A stretch of 64,000 nt of DNA from NCBI GenBank assembly GCA_002390675.1, contig DGPZ01000102.1, forward strand, positions 56,356 through 120,355, given 5' to 3'. Positions within the stretch are counted from its first letter, which is position 1; every line of letters starts with the position of its first letter. The position numbers and the translations under genes are program-made. The notes under the pieces are model-generated. The model was not told where the DNA came from, made no database searches, and saw only the letters and a list, made by a program, of their open reading frames with translations. Shown here piece by piece: positions 38,840 through 46,913 of the stretch. This DNA is from Deltaproteobacteria bacterium UBA4427. Its GTDB lineage: Bacteria; Myxococcota_A; UBA9160; UBA4427.

Positions 38840-40111
38840 ATGTCGGCAAGTGCGGCTCCTGAAACAATTCGGATCCAGGATTTTCTCCAACCGAAGCATT
38901 CGGAGGCCGCAACCGCCGCCTTTTCGATGATCGAGCACGTCCCCTTCGACCTCACGGTCGAAGGGGTCGTCCAGGCGGCCCGTGCTGAATCCGATGTCCC
39001 CGTCTTTGAGGACGAGGATTGGAACAAGCGGCTCGGCCACTATATTGAGCACGTTCTAGCCGATTCGAACTACACGAGGATGGGACAGTTCGGCACCTTC
39101 AATAGCCTCAAGCGCTATCTCATTCAGCGCTCTCGCTTGGAAGCGCTTTACAAAGCCCATCCCGAAATCGACGAGATTGAAATCGAGCGCCCCCTGATCA
39201 TCGCGGGGCTTCCGAGATCCGGTACCTCCCACATGCTCAACCTGATCGGCGCGGATTCGCAGCTACGCGCGCTGCGCAGGTGGGAATCGCAGGAACCCAT
39301 CCCGAGCGTTGCGGCGCGGACCGGCGCGGACCCCGACGACAGAATCGCTAACGGCCAGGTGGGAATGGACCAACTTGAGCTGTTGATCCCGCTCATGACG
39401 AACATGTATGACGTTCCGAATGATGGCATCCACGAGGAGGTCGAGCTTCAGAACATGTGTCTATCGACACTCTTGCTCGCGACGCCCCAGCCGATCACCC
39501 AATGGATGGAAGGCTATTTCGCGGAGGATCAACGCCCGCATTATGCGTTCCTGAAGCGCGCCCTAAAGGCACTGCAATTCCTCGAGCCCAAGGATCGATG
39601 GGTCCTGAAGAGCCCGCAGCATCTCGGCTTCATCCCAGCGCTTATGGATGTCTTCCCCGACGCCACCCTCGTCTGCACCCATCGAGATCCCGTTTCGGTT
39701 TTCACTTCTTGGATCAGCATGACCGTCTATGCCGCGCGCCTGTCGCGTCAGCCCATAAAACTCGACGAGGTCGTTCCACACGCTCAGCTCCTTCAGAAGT
39801 TGCTCCTCGACGGCATTGTTCGCGACAAAGACTGGCTGCCCGACGGCCGGACCGAGCACGTCTATTTTCACGAGTTCATGGCGAATGACCGCGCGACCCT
39901 CGAGCGCATCTACGAACGCGCCGACTTGCCGATGACGCCTAAAACCCGTGCCGAAATCGATCACTACATCGAAACCCATCCGCGCGGCCGCCACGGCAAG
40001 ATCGTCTACGACCTCGAAGGAGATTTCGGAATCAGCCGCGACAAGATGTACGACTATTTCGGCAACTACATGGACGCCTTCCCGATCCAGCGCGAAGAGC
40101 CCAACTCGTAG
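38840..40111 (+). CDS. Sulfotransferase-family protein, cotranscribed with AOR
   Basis: 423 residues. PAPS-dependent sulfotransferases carry a 5'-phosphosulfate loop, here RPLIIAGLPRSGTSHMLNLI (about 113-132), and a 3'-phosphate segment, here TLVCTHRDPVSVFTSWISM. WVLKSPQHLGFIPALMDVFP between them is also characteristic. The family includes many bacterial members of unknown acceptor, so substrate and even sulfation are uncertain. The gene follows the AOR-family gene by 4 bases and precedes a small NTF2-like gene by 127 bases. A second relative lies at 54718-55899. Cytosolic; no signal peptide. Confidence 0.88.
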   Translation: MSASAAPETIRIQDFLQPKHSEAATAAFSMIEHVPFDLTVEGVVQAARAESDVPVFEDEDWNKRLGHYIEHVLADSNYTRMGQFGTFNSLKRYLIQRSRLEALYKAHPEIDEIEIERPLIIAGLPRSGTSHMLNLIGADSQLRALRRWESQEPIPSVAARTGADPDDRIANGQVGMDQLELLIPLMTNMYDVPNDGIHEEVELQNMCLSTLLLATPQPITQWMEGYFAEDQRPHYAFLKRALKALQFLEPKDRWVLKSPQHLGFIPALMDVFPDATLVCTHRDPVSVFTSWISMTVYAARLSRQPIKLDEVVPHAQLLQKLLLDGIVRDKDWLPDGRTEHVYFHEFMANDRATLERIYERADLPMTPKTRAEIDHYIETHPRGRHGKIVYDLEGDFGISRDKMYDYFGNYMDAFPIQREEPNS

Positions 40112-40238
40112 ACACACCCTCCGCCACCGAAGCAGTCACATCGCCAAAGATGGCGATAGGCGCAGGGCTCAGGATGCAGGCGCCTCTCGGCGCGGCGACC
40201 GCCCAGAGAGAGTTATTCAGCTAAGGAGCTTGATTCAA

Positions 40239-40625
40239 ATGAGCAAAGAAGAAGACAACAAGGCCCTCATGCGGCGGTGGTATGACGAGATGTGGTCAAA
40301 CCTGGCTTTCGAAAAAATCCCAGAGCTAGCCGGGCCGAACTACAAGCGGCACGACGTTCGTGGGACAAGAGTCGTCACTGCCGAGGAGTATCGCGACGAA
40401 CTCCTCCCGATCGCGGGCCAGTGGGAAATCTCTGACTTCTCATATTTCCTGATGGCCGAAGGCGATTTCGTAACGGCGATCGGATCCTGGAAAATAAACA
40501 GCTCTATGCAATGGGATTGGGTTCAGACCTTCCGCGTCGAGAACGGAAAGCTCGTAGAGACGTGGCTGCCCGCAATGGCGACGGAAGGTAAGTGGAAGTC
40601 CGAAGAAATTCCGTCACAGACTTAG
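40239..40625 (+). CDS. NTF2-like / SnoaL-like small protein
   Basis: 128 residues with an alpha+beta cone-fold pattern: KALMRRWYDEMWSNLAFEKI, LAGPNYKRHD, then strands ending VQTFRVENGKLVETWLPA. SnoaL-like proteins are cyclases, isomerases or binding proteins in lipid and polyketide pathways, so no reaction can be named. ATG 40239 has AAGGAG 11 bases upstream. A longer frame from 39948 overlaps the sulfotransferase gene and is not credible. It is probably the third gene of the AOR-sulfotransferase unit. Confidence 0.8.
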   Translation: MSKEEDNKALMRRWYDEMWSNLAFEKIPELAGPNYKRHDVRGTRVVTAEEYRDELLPIAGQWEISDFSYFLMAEGDFVTAIGSWKINSSMQWDWVQTFRVENGKLVETWLPAMATEGKWKSEEIPSQT

Positions 40626-40749
40626 CCGTCCAAGTCATCCATCAAAAGAGGCCTCACACACACCCCCTGCGTGCCTCACGGCCTGGGGCTAGGCAGCCGC
40701 GATCGGAACCATTGAGGCACTGAGCGTCCTCTCCCGTGCATGCTGGATC

Positions 40750-40801
40750 TGTGAATCAGACGAATCGGCCATTCGCGAAACGACAGCCAACCTGATTCAC
40801 A
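40750..40801. terminator. Nested inverted repeats between convergent genes
   Basis: TGTGAATCAG (40750-40759) and CTGATTCACA (40792-40801) are perfect 10-base inverted repeats, enclosing a second hairpin CGAAT-cggcc-ATTCG (40761-40775). They lie between the converging stops of the NTF2-like gene (40625) and the LLM gene (40848). There is no T-run, so a bidirectional transcription barrier is plausible but not proven. A protein-binding site is the alternative. Confidence 0.4.
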
Positions 40802-40847
40802 CCCTTCCAGAATCGCTCGGACGGCCCCGTCAATAAGGCCTACGAAT

Positions 40848-41714
40848 TCAGCTCATCTTCGTGATCACGTCATCTGCAAAGCGCTTGATGCCATCGATCT
40901 TCTTGTCCAGATCCTCGGTCAGTCCGTGATAGAAGGCCCATGGCATAGTGAGAATGTGGTTCACTCCGGCGTCGCCCAGCTTTTGGTAGCCGTCCACACC
41001 GTGGGCATCACTTGCGCTCGCCATAACGTCGAAAGTGTCGCTCCGGCCAAGGTCTTTGCGATAGGCGCGAACTTTGTCGATGCACTCGATGATCTCGGCA
41101 CTCGTCTGCAAGTCGGAGAGCCAGCCGTCATTACGCGCTGCACGACGAAGTGCGAAATCTGAAATCCCGCCGACCCAAACGGGAATCGGCGCCGTCGGAA
41201 TCGGCGGCGTCAGCTTCAAACGATCGAAATCATAGAACTCTCCGTGATGTTCGAACCACTCTCCCGTAAGCGCTTTTTGAATCACTTCAAGCATCTCATC
41301 GGTTCGCGCGCCGCGGCGTTTGAATTCCTGCCCCACAAGCTTGAATTCGAGGTTCGACCAACCCACCCCGATCGTAAGCGTGACACGATCATTCGAAAGC
41401 GCCGCCGCTGTCGCAATCTGCTTAGCGGCCATGAACGGATTGCGCATAGGTAGTACGTAGACGTTAGTTGTGAATCGAAGGCGTTTCGTCACGCTCGAGA
41501 GCGCGCCTGCCAAAACCCACGGATCCGGAAAATGTGAAGTCTCGTCGTAGCGACGCACGCCGTCTTCCGTGTAGGGATACGGCGTATCGAGCGTCTCCGG
41601 ATAGACCGCATGATCAGAGGAAGCGATCGCCTCATAACCGGCTTCATCAGCCGCGATCGCGATCGGAACAAGGTGCTCCGGCGGTTGAAAGGCTGCCGAA
41701 ATCACGAACTTCAT
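40848..41714 (-). CDS. LLM-class F420-dependent oxidoreductase
   Basis: Luciferase-like monooxygenase-superfamily TIM barrel, usually using F420 or FMN. 288 residues. Visible: EAGYEAIASSDHAVYPET near the N-terminus, TTNVYVLPMRNPFMAAKQIA, GVGWSNLEFKLVGQEFKRRG and PIPVWVGGISDFALRRAARN, typical of TIGR03619-like F420 enzymes. F420 preference is inferred from this subfamily; no F420-synthesis gene is in the window. ATG 41714 has AGGAG about 7 bases upstream. It is last of the four-gene set P450, thiolase-like, DUF35 and LLM, 24 bases after the DUF35 stop, which suggests a redox step on the same hydrophobic substrate. Confidence 0.9.
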   Translation of the reverse strand: MKFVISAAFQPPEHLVPIAIAADEAGYEAIASSDHAVYPETLDTPYPYTEDGVRRYDETSHFPDPWVLAGALSSVTKRLRFTTNVYVLPMRNPFMAAKQIATAAALSNDRVTLTIGVGWSNLEFKLVGQEFKRRGARTDEMLEVIQKALTGEWFEHHGEFYDFDRLKLTPPIPTAPIPVWVGGISDFALRRAARNDGWLSDLQTSAEIIECIDKVRAYRKDLGRSDTFDVMASASDAHGVDGYQKLGDAGVNHILTMPWAFYHGLTEDLDKKIDGIKRFADDVITKMS

Positions 41715-41738
41715 GTCGTCTCCTGAAAATTCTGGCGA

Positions 41739-42161
41739 TTAGGCCGAAGGCTTGAAATGGATAAGAGTTTCGCGCCCAAGATCCTCAAAGGTCGCATGGA
41801 CGGGCATTCCCACGAAAACGGCGCCGGCTTCACAATCGACAATATTCGTCGTGAGGCGCGGTCCTTCTTCGAGTTCGACGATCGCTACCACGTAAGGCAC
41901 GCGCGGGCGCTGTGCCGGGTCGAGACCGATGCGATCTATCGTGTACGAATAAATTTCCGCGCGACCGCTCACGTCTTTCCAGGACCAATCATCCGAGAGA
42001 CAGTTCGGGCACCGGCTTCGGGGATAAAAGAAGAAGCCGTCGCGAGGACATTCCTGAAGCCGAAGCTTACCTTCTCGTGCGGCATCGAAGTAGGGGGCGC
42101 TCGTCGGCGTACGCCGAGGAATAGGCCGGCCGTTTTCTGCGAAGGGTTGCTCAACACGCAT
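41739..42161 (-). CDS. Zn-ribbon/OB-fold DUF35 protein (acyl-CoA-associated)
   Basis: 140 residues: an N-terminal helix, a rubredoxin-like zinc ribbon (about 33-60) and an OB-fold. The ribbon reads QECPRDGFFFYPRSRCPNCL; the second Cys pair is present, but the first is Cys-x2-Asp rather than Cys-x2-Cys, so zinc binding may be weakened. The OB part has YSYTIDRIG and RVPYVVAIVELEEGPRLTTN. DUF35 proteins partner thiolase-like proteins in steroid side-chain aldol cleavage (ChsH2-DUF35 with Ltp2). The ATG lies 4 bases after the stop of the thiolase-like gene, consistent with a complex of the two. Confidence 0.9.
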   Translation of the reverse strand: MRVEQPFAENGRPIPRRTPTSAPYFDAAREGKLRLQECPRDGFFFYPRSRCPNCLSDDWSWKDVSGRAEIYSYTIDRIGLDPAQRPRVPYVVAIVELEEGPRLTTNIVDCEAGAVFVGMPVHATFEDLGRETLIHFKPSA

Positions 42162-42165
42162 AATA

Positions 42166-43359
42166 CTAGGCGCCCTCCATCACGAGGCCGACGTTCGAAG
42201 CCATCAGACCGCCAACGCCCGTCACGTATGCGGCGTCCGCCTTTGCCAGCTGCCGGTCTTCGGCGCGACCCTGAATTTGCGTAAGCGCATCAATCACGTG
42301 GGATAGCCCACCTGCGGCCCCGCCTTGCCCCATACCGAGCTGGCCGCCGTGGGTGTTGATCGGGAAGTCGCCGGAGAAGCTCAGGTCGTGTTCTTCGACA
42401 AAAGCACCCCCCTGCCCTTTCTTAACGAAGCCAGCATCTTCGAGCGTCATTAATACAGTGATCGTGAAGCAATCGTAGAAAGAGCAGAAGTCGATCGCCG
42501 AGCGATCGATGCCCGCCATTCCAAAAGCTTTGTCCGCGGAAGGCTTCGCGGGGGTCACAGTCAAATCATCCATGTAGCTCACGGTCTTGTGACTAATGCG
42601 CTCGCCGTAGCCGGTCAAGAAGACGGGGCGATGCTTTGCTTTCTTTGCCCGCTCAGCACTTGTTAGAACCACCGCGCCTCCACCGAAGCAAGGCATCACC
42701 ATTTCCAGAAGGTGAACGGGATCGCTGACCATAGGCGATGCGAGGACATCATCGATAGTAATCGGCTTGTCCTTAAAGACGGCCTTCGGATTTTTGAGCG
42801 CGCTATTGCGTTCATCCACCGCGATCTTCGCCAAGGTTTCCGGCGCAACGCCGTATTGGCTCATGTACCGCTGGGCAACCATCGCGAAGGAGGGAGCCGC
42901 AGCCACTAAGCCATAGGGAATATCGAACTGCCCCTGCGGCGAGCCCCAAGCGTCTCCCATCAGATAGGGCGGCATGATCATCTTCGCCGCATCACCGCCG
43001 GCTTCGACCGGAGCCGGAGTCGAGTGCACTAGAACGAGGACCGTCTCGCACAATCCGATTTCGATCGCAGCCGCCGCACGCCAAATCATTCCTGCAGAAC
43101 TTGCGCCACCTATGTCTACGACTTCACCGAAATTCGCCTGGATCTGCAGATATTCAGCGAGTGCCAATGGTGGAAAGAGGGGCGACTCCTGAAGGCCCCC
43201 AATCACGAGGCCGTCGACCTCACCCTTGTCGATTCCAGCGTCGGAGAGCGCTTCCGCGGCGAGCTTTGCGCAGGCCTCCATACTGAACATGGGTTGGTCC
43301 CATTTCCGTTGCGGGGCCCACTCGGTGAATCCGACGAGGGCGGCGGATCGTTTGCCCAT
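42166..43359 (-). CDS. Thiolase-like protein lacking thiolase catalytic residues (Ltp2-type aldolase?)
   Basis: 397 residues with thiolase fold features: KLAAEALSDAGIDKGEVDGL and EYLQIQANFGEVVDIGGASS. The position of the thiolase nucleophilic Cys reads GGASSAG, with no Cys. The second catalytic region reads FPINTHGGQLGMGQGGAAGG, retaining HGG but not the GHPxGxTG or CxG block. A tyrosine motif (FCSFYDCFTITVL) matches the Y-D-x-F seen in Ltp2-type aldolases. The paired DUF35 gene supports retro-aldol or acyl-binding rather than classic thiolysis. ATG 43359 has AAGGAA 5-6 bases upstream. I am confident of the family and less so of the reaction. Confidence 0.9.
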   Translation of the reverse strand: MGKRSAALVGFTEWAPQRKWDQPMFSMEACAKLAAEALSDAGIDKGEVDGLVIGGLQESPLFPPLALAEYLQIQANFGEVVDIGGASSAGMIWRAAAAIEIGLCETVLVLVHSTPAPVEAGGDAAKMIMPPYLMGDAWGSPQGQFDIPYGLVAAAPSFAMVAQRYMSQYGVAPETLAKIAVDERNSALKNPKAVFKDKPITIDDVLASPMVSDPVHLLEMVMPCFGGGAVVLTSAERAKKAKHRPVFLTGYGERISHKTVSYMDDLTVTPAKPSADKAFGMAGIDRSAIDFCSFYDCFTITVLMTLEDAGFVKKGQGGAFVEEHDLSFSGDFPINTHGGQLGMGQGGAAGGLSHVIDALTQIQGRAEDRQLAKADAAYVTGVGGLMASNVGLVMEGA

Positions 43360-43448
43360 TCTATTTCCTTTCGTGCGCCGGATGCGTAGTACTATCGCGG
43401 CCTATTACTTGGCAACCTAGAGTTGACGAAAAACTCCCGGACGATCTG

Positions 43449-44636
43449 TTATTCGGGGCGGATACGGACTGGCAGCGTTCGCAGCCCGCATGCAAAAGCG
43501 GGAGCGTTCTTAGGCGGCATGCCTTCCGTCGTTCGCTCGAGATTCGGCAACCGATTCAAGATCGCTTCGAAGGTACAGCGAAGTTCGAGCCGAGCAATAT
43601 TGGCTCCCATGCAGAAATGCGTGCCTATCCCGAACGAGACGTGAGGGTTCGGGTGTCGCGTGATATCGAATTTCTGCGGATTCGGAAAGACAGCCTCATC
43701 GCGATTTGCGCTGGCGTACATCAAGAGCACCTGGTCTCCAGACTTGATCGTCTGTCCGTGCATTTCCACGTCACAGGTGGCCGTTCGGCTCATGTTAAGG
43801 AGTGGACTGACCCAGCGGATCATCTCTTCAATCGCATCAGGCATGCGCTCCGGTTCATTTCGAAGCAGGGCCAATTGGTCTGGGTTTTCGAGCAGAGCGA
43901 GCGTCCCGCCTGCGATCACGTGCCGCGTCGTATCACTGCCACCATTCAGGAGCAGAAGAGACTCGGAAGCGATCAAAACGTCATCGCGCTTCGTATCACC
44001 TTCTTCGGACTTTGCGACGATCTTCGAAAACCAATCTTCGCCGAGGCCATTCTTACGTCGATCCGCGGCAACACCCATAGCCTCCCCGAAATAACCCTGC
44101 GCCATGGCCATCAATTCGTCGGAGGCGTAACGAGGCCCGCCCCCGCCGGCCATCGTCGTCTCTGCAATGTTTGCATAACGTGGCCAGTCCTCATCTTTTA
44201 GTCCAAGCGCTTCAATGATGACTCGAACTGGAAGCGGAATCGCGATTTCCTTAACAAGATCAAACTCCGTGCGCCCTTCGAGACCATCAAAGATGTCATC
44301 GACGATCCGCTGGATTCGCGGCACGAATTGCTTCGCGCCTCGCGGCGTAATGTCTTTTTGGAAGATGCGACGGAAAGCGAGATGCTTAGGATCGTCATTA
44401 TCGATCATCGAACCGGAGCCCGGCGTATTCGGACGGGAGCCCTCCGCACTCGAGAAGCGTTTCGGGTCGCGAGAGATCGATACGATATCAGCGTGATGAG
44501 AGATGCCCCAAATCTCGTTGATCTCGTCCCAATAGACCGGCGCATTCGCCCGAAGCCAGGCGTAAGTCGGCTCTGGGTCTCCCTCGTACAGGTCGCGATC
44601 GAGCAGATCAATTTTCATTTCTTCAGCTGCAGACAT
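43449..44636 (-). CDS. Cytochrome P450
   Basis: 395-residue soluble bacterial P450. I-helix oxygen-activation motif: LLLLNGGSDTTRHVIAGG. K-helix ExxR: AIEEMIRWVSP. Haem loop: FGIGTHFCMGANIARLEL with the thiolate Cys. N-terminal YAWLRANAPVYWDEINEIWG resembles CYP125/CYP142-type steroid and alkane hydroxylases, but subfamily needs comparison. It needs a ferredoxin and reductase, neither of which is adjacent. ATG 44636 has AAGGA about 9 bases upstream. It is first of the four-gene minus-strand set, 89 bases before the thiolase-like gene, and would supply the terminal oxidation of a sterol-like or alkyl side chain. Confidence 0.94.
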   Translation of the reverse strand: MSAAEEMKIDLLDRDLYEGDPEPTYAWLRANAPVYWDEINEIWGISHHADIVSISRDPKRFSSAEGSRPNTPGSGSMIDNDDPKHLAFRRIFQKDITPRGAKQFVPRIQRIVDDIFDGLEGRTEFDLVKEIAIPLPVRVIIEALGLKDEDWPRYANIAETTMAGGGGPRYASDELMAMAQGYFGEAMGVAADRRKNGLGEDWFSKIVAKSEEGDTKRDDVLIASESLLLLNGGSDTTRHVIAGGTLALLENPDQLALLRNEPERMPDAIEEMIRWVSPLLNMSRTATCDVEMHGQTIKSGDQVLLMYASANRDEAVFPNPQKFDITRHPNPHVSFGIGTHFCMGANIARLELRCTFEAILNRLPNLERTTEGMPPKNAPAFACGLRTLPVRIRPE

Positions 44637-44756
44637 CGTTCTCGTTCCTTGGATAGGTTTAGTTACCGCACATGAGCGGCCCCCATCCTAGATCGCAGAA
44701 GCGGCTTTCGCCGCAGCCTAAAACCGATCTCTGCGCGAAGAATTGGCCCCTCGGAC

Positions 44757-45899
44757 CTACTCGTCTTCTTCGGATTCCGCGTCTTCCTGACCTTCCGGCA
44801 GCGGCATTTCGAAAATCTCGCGACGACGGGCGTCCAGCTGCGGAGCCGCCTCTTCGGCGATCTCGTTGAGGCGATCGATCAAGCCACGAAGTAGTCCGAC
44901 CTTCTTTCGATTGAAGTGCAATCGCAGCCGCGGCAAATGATCGACCTCGCCCTCTTCTTCGGGCAAGGCATCTGTACACTCGATCACCCCAGACGTCAGC
45001 AGCGGAGCAAACTCTTTGCTCAACCCCAAGAGCTGTTCATCGGAAGGCGCGAAATGCAGCCGCATCACGAGATGGTCGCCTACGAAACGACTCGAATGAT
45101 AGTTGCGGTAGAAGCCTTCGATCTCGGCCACTGCTTCGTCGATCGAGTCAGTGACGCGAATTAGATTCATGTCCTCGACGTCGATCAAGCCTCGCTCGCG
45201 AAGGTGAGTGTCGACGTACTCCAGCCAGTCCTTCCAATAACGGCCGCCCGGTTCATCGATGAAGACGATGGGCACGATCTCGCTCTTTCCTGTCTGAATA
45301 AGGGTGAGCGACTCGAAGCCTTCGTCGTGGGTACCGAAGCCGCCGGGGAAAAGCGCGATCGCATGCGCTTCCTTCACGAAGACAACCTTGCGCGTGAAGA
45401 AATATCGGAAGTTGATCAACTTCGGATCGTCGGCAATGGTCTCATTCGCAGACTGTTCAAAGGGAAGCCTAATATTGACGCCAAAGGAGGCATCTCGGCC
45501 CGCCCCGCCTTGCGCTGCACCCATGATTCCGTCGCCCGCGCCGGTGATTACCATCCACCCGGAACGCACGAGTCGCTCTGAAAATTCGAAGGCGTTGCCC
45601 CAATCGGGATGCTTCGGATCTGTGCGCGCGCTCCCGAAGACCGCGATCTTGCGATTCTCCGAATGTGGGCTGAATACGCGAAAAGCGTGCCGCAATTCCT
45701 TCAGCGCGCTGTTCACGAGCTTCAACTCGGCCCGGGAAGTCCCGTCGCGGAGAAGATGAATACTCGTCGTCAGCAGCTGCCGGACGAGCTCGATATCTTC
45801 GGGAGAAGATGACTCCCGCGAAGCGGCGTCGATCAGCTCCTCGATCCGATCATTAAGGTCGTTCCGACGGAGTTCGTAGCGGCGGCGAGGAGGCGACAT
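44757..45899 (-). CDS. LOG-family protein (PpnN-like nucleotide hydrolase?)
   Basis: 380 residues. The Rossmann core (about 85-270) has KIAVFGSARTDPKHP, WMVITGAGDGIMGAAQGGAG and the signature IALFPGGFGTHDEGFESL, a variant of PGGxGTxxE. LOG proteins cleave N6-modified or ordinary nucleoside monophosphates to base and ribose 5-phosphate; the older label lysine decarboxylase is wrong for most. The protein is longer than short LOGs (about 190) because of an N-terminal helical region and a C-terminal 110-residue extension ending in acidic EGQEDAESEEDE. That resembles the longer PpnN group in layout only. Substrate not assigned. Confidence 0.9.
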   Translation of the reverse strand: MSPPRRRYELRRNDLNDRIEELIDAASRESSSPEDIELVRQLLTTSIHLLRDGTSRAELKLVNSALKELRHAFRVFSPHSENRKIAVFGSARTDPKHPDWGNAFEFSERLVRSGWMVITGAGDGIMGAAQGGAGRDASFGVNIRLPFEQSANETIADDPKLINFRYFFTRKVVFVKEAHAIALFPGGFGTHDEGFESLTLIQTGKSEIVPIVFIDEPGGRYWKDWLEYVDTHLRERGLIDVEDMNLIRVTDSIDEAVAEIEGFYRNYHSSRFVGDHLVMRLHFAPSDEQLLGLSKEFAPLLTSGVIECTDALPEEEGEVDHLPRLRLHFNRKKVGLLRGLIDRLNEIAEEAAPQLDARRREIFEMPLPEGQEDAESEEDE

Positions 45900-45976
45900 C
45901 GGTCGCGATCATAGCCGTAGACGAGCCCAATGCCTCTATCGCTGTTTTTTCGGCTCTAAAAACCGCATGCGACGCC

Positions 45977-46414
45977 CTACTTCTTCATAGCCTTGAGCAT
46001 GGCACCCATCTGCGCGTGCACCTTCTGGATCGCCTTGAGCGGGCGGATCATCACCTTGAAGTCGATGATCTTCCCATCATCATTCCATTTGATCATGTCC
46101 ACGCCATTGACCTTAATGCCATCTATTTCGGTCGTGAACTCGAGTACGGCGTCATGATCTCCCACGACTTCGCGAACATATTGGAACTTCGACTCGTCAC
46201 TCTTTTTTTCACCGCCGTCCTTCTTTTCGCCGGGAAAGACGTTGAAAGCCGCAAGGAGGTATAGCTTTGTGATGTCGCGACCTACTTGGGGCGTATGCAC
46301 GACCGGAGACTGGAACACGACATCGTCCGCAAGCAATTTATCGAGGGCTTCGCCGCTCACGTTTCGGACATAGTTATGCCAGGCTTTGACACCTTCGGTC
46401 GCGGGGGAACTCAT
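45977..46414 (-). CDS. NTF2-like / SnoaL-like protein
   Basis: 145 residues. GVKAWHNYVRNVSGEALDKL, LADDVVFQSPVVHTPQVGRD and strands VLEFTTEIDGIKVNGVDMI, KIIDFKVMIRPLKAI fit a SnoaL-like nuclear-transport-factor-2 fold, close to many proteins labelled nuclear transport factor 2 family. ATG 46414 (MSSPATEG) has AGAGGAAAG about 6 bases upstream; the frame to 46555 adds Arg-rich non-family residues. Function unknown; these folds bind small hydrophobic ligands or catalyse cyclisation and isomerisation. Confidence 0.82.
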   Translation of the reverse strand: MSSPATEGVKAWHNYVRNVSGEALDKLLADDVVFQSPVVHTPQVGRDITKLYLLAAFNVFPGEKKDGGEKKSDESKFQYVREVVGDHDAVLEFTTEIDGIKVNGVDMIKWNDDGKIIDFKVMIRPLKAIQKVHAQMGAMLKAMKK

Positions 46415-46503
46415 TCTTCTTTCCTCTATGTATCTCGTGTCGCGCGCAGGCGAGTGCCGGGCAATCGTCGACCGCGAAACTGGTCTATGTAGGCGATATG
46501 CGA

Positions 46504-46734
46504 CTACAGAAATTTCTGGGGAACGCTGCTGATCGCGGCGTAGATTCCGAAGCAAAGTCCGCCGACCGCAGCGGCAGCGGGTGGAGCATCGGGGAAGATC
46601 ATTATGGCCAAGACCGGGCCTGCTACGAGCCCGACTGCAACAACCGAGTAGCCAAAGGGATGCGTGCGCACTTCATGCACCAGCTTCTCTCTGAACGTCT
46701 TAAGCTTCGCCTGCCCATCGGAATCTTCGGTCAT
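46504..46734 (-). CDS. Small two-helix membrane protein
   Basis: 76 residues from ATG 46734, preceded by GGAGG at 5-6 bases; the frame also opens at 46758 with a weaker signal. A charged N-terminus (MTEDSDGQAKLKTFREKL) is followed by two hydrophobic helices, GYSVVAVGLVAGPVLAIMIF and AAAAVGGLCFGIYAAISSV. No family recognised. The strong ribosome-binding site and tidy two-helix composition support a real gene. It lies between an NTF2-like gene and the pqi cluster, with no evident role. Confidence 0.65.
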   Translation of the reverse strand: MTEDSDGQAKLKTFREKLVHEVRTHPFGYSVVAVGLVAGPVLAIMIFPDAPPAAAAVGGLCFGIYAAISSVPQKFL

Positions 46735-46913
46735 GAATCCCTCCATCGCCGGCATCAAGCGCGGGCTCGCACGGAATTCCGGAATGAATCCAGCCTAGCC
46801 CCCATCAACCATGCGCGTCATGCAGCCGCCGGTTGCGAGGTAATACGTTCAGTCAGCCGCAGTACAACCGGCTGCGACCAGCAGCTCCACCGGCATAGCT
46901 AAGCCAAAGCGGA

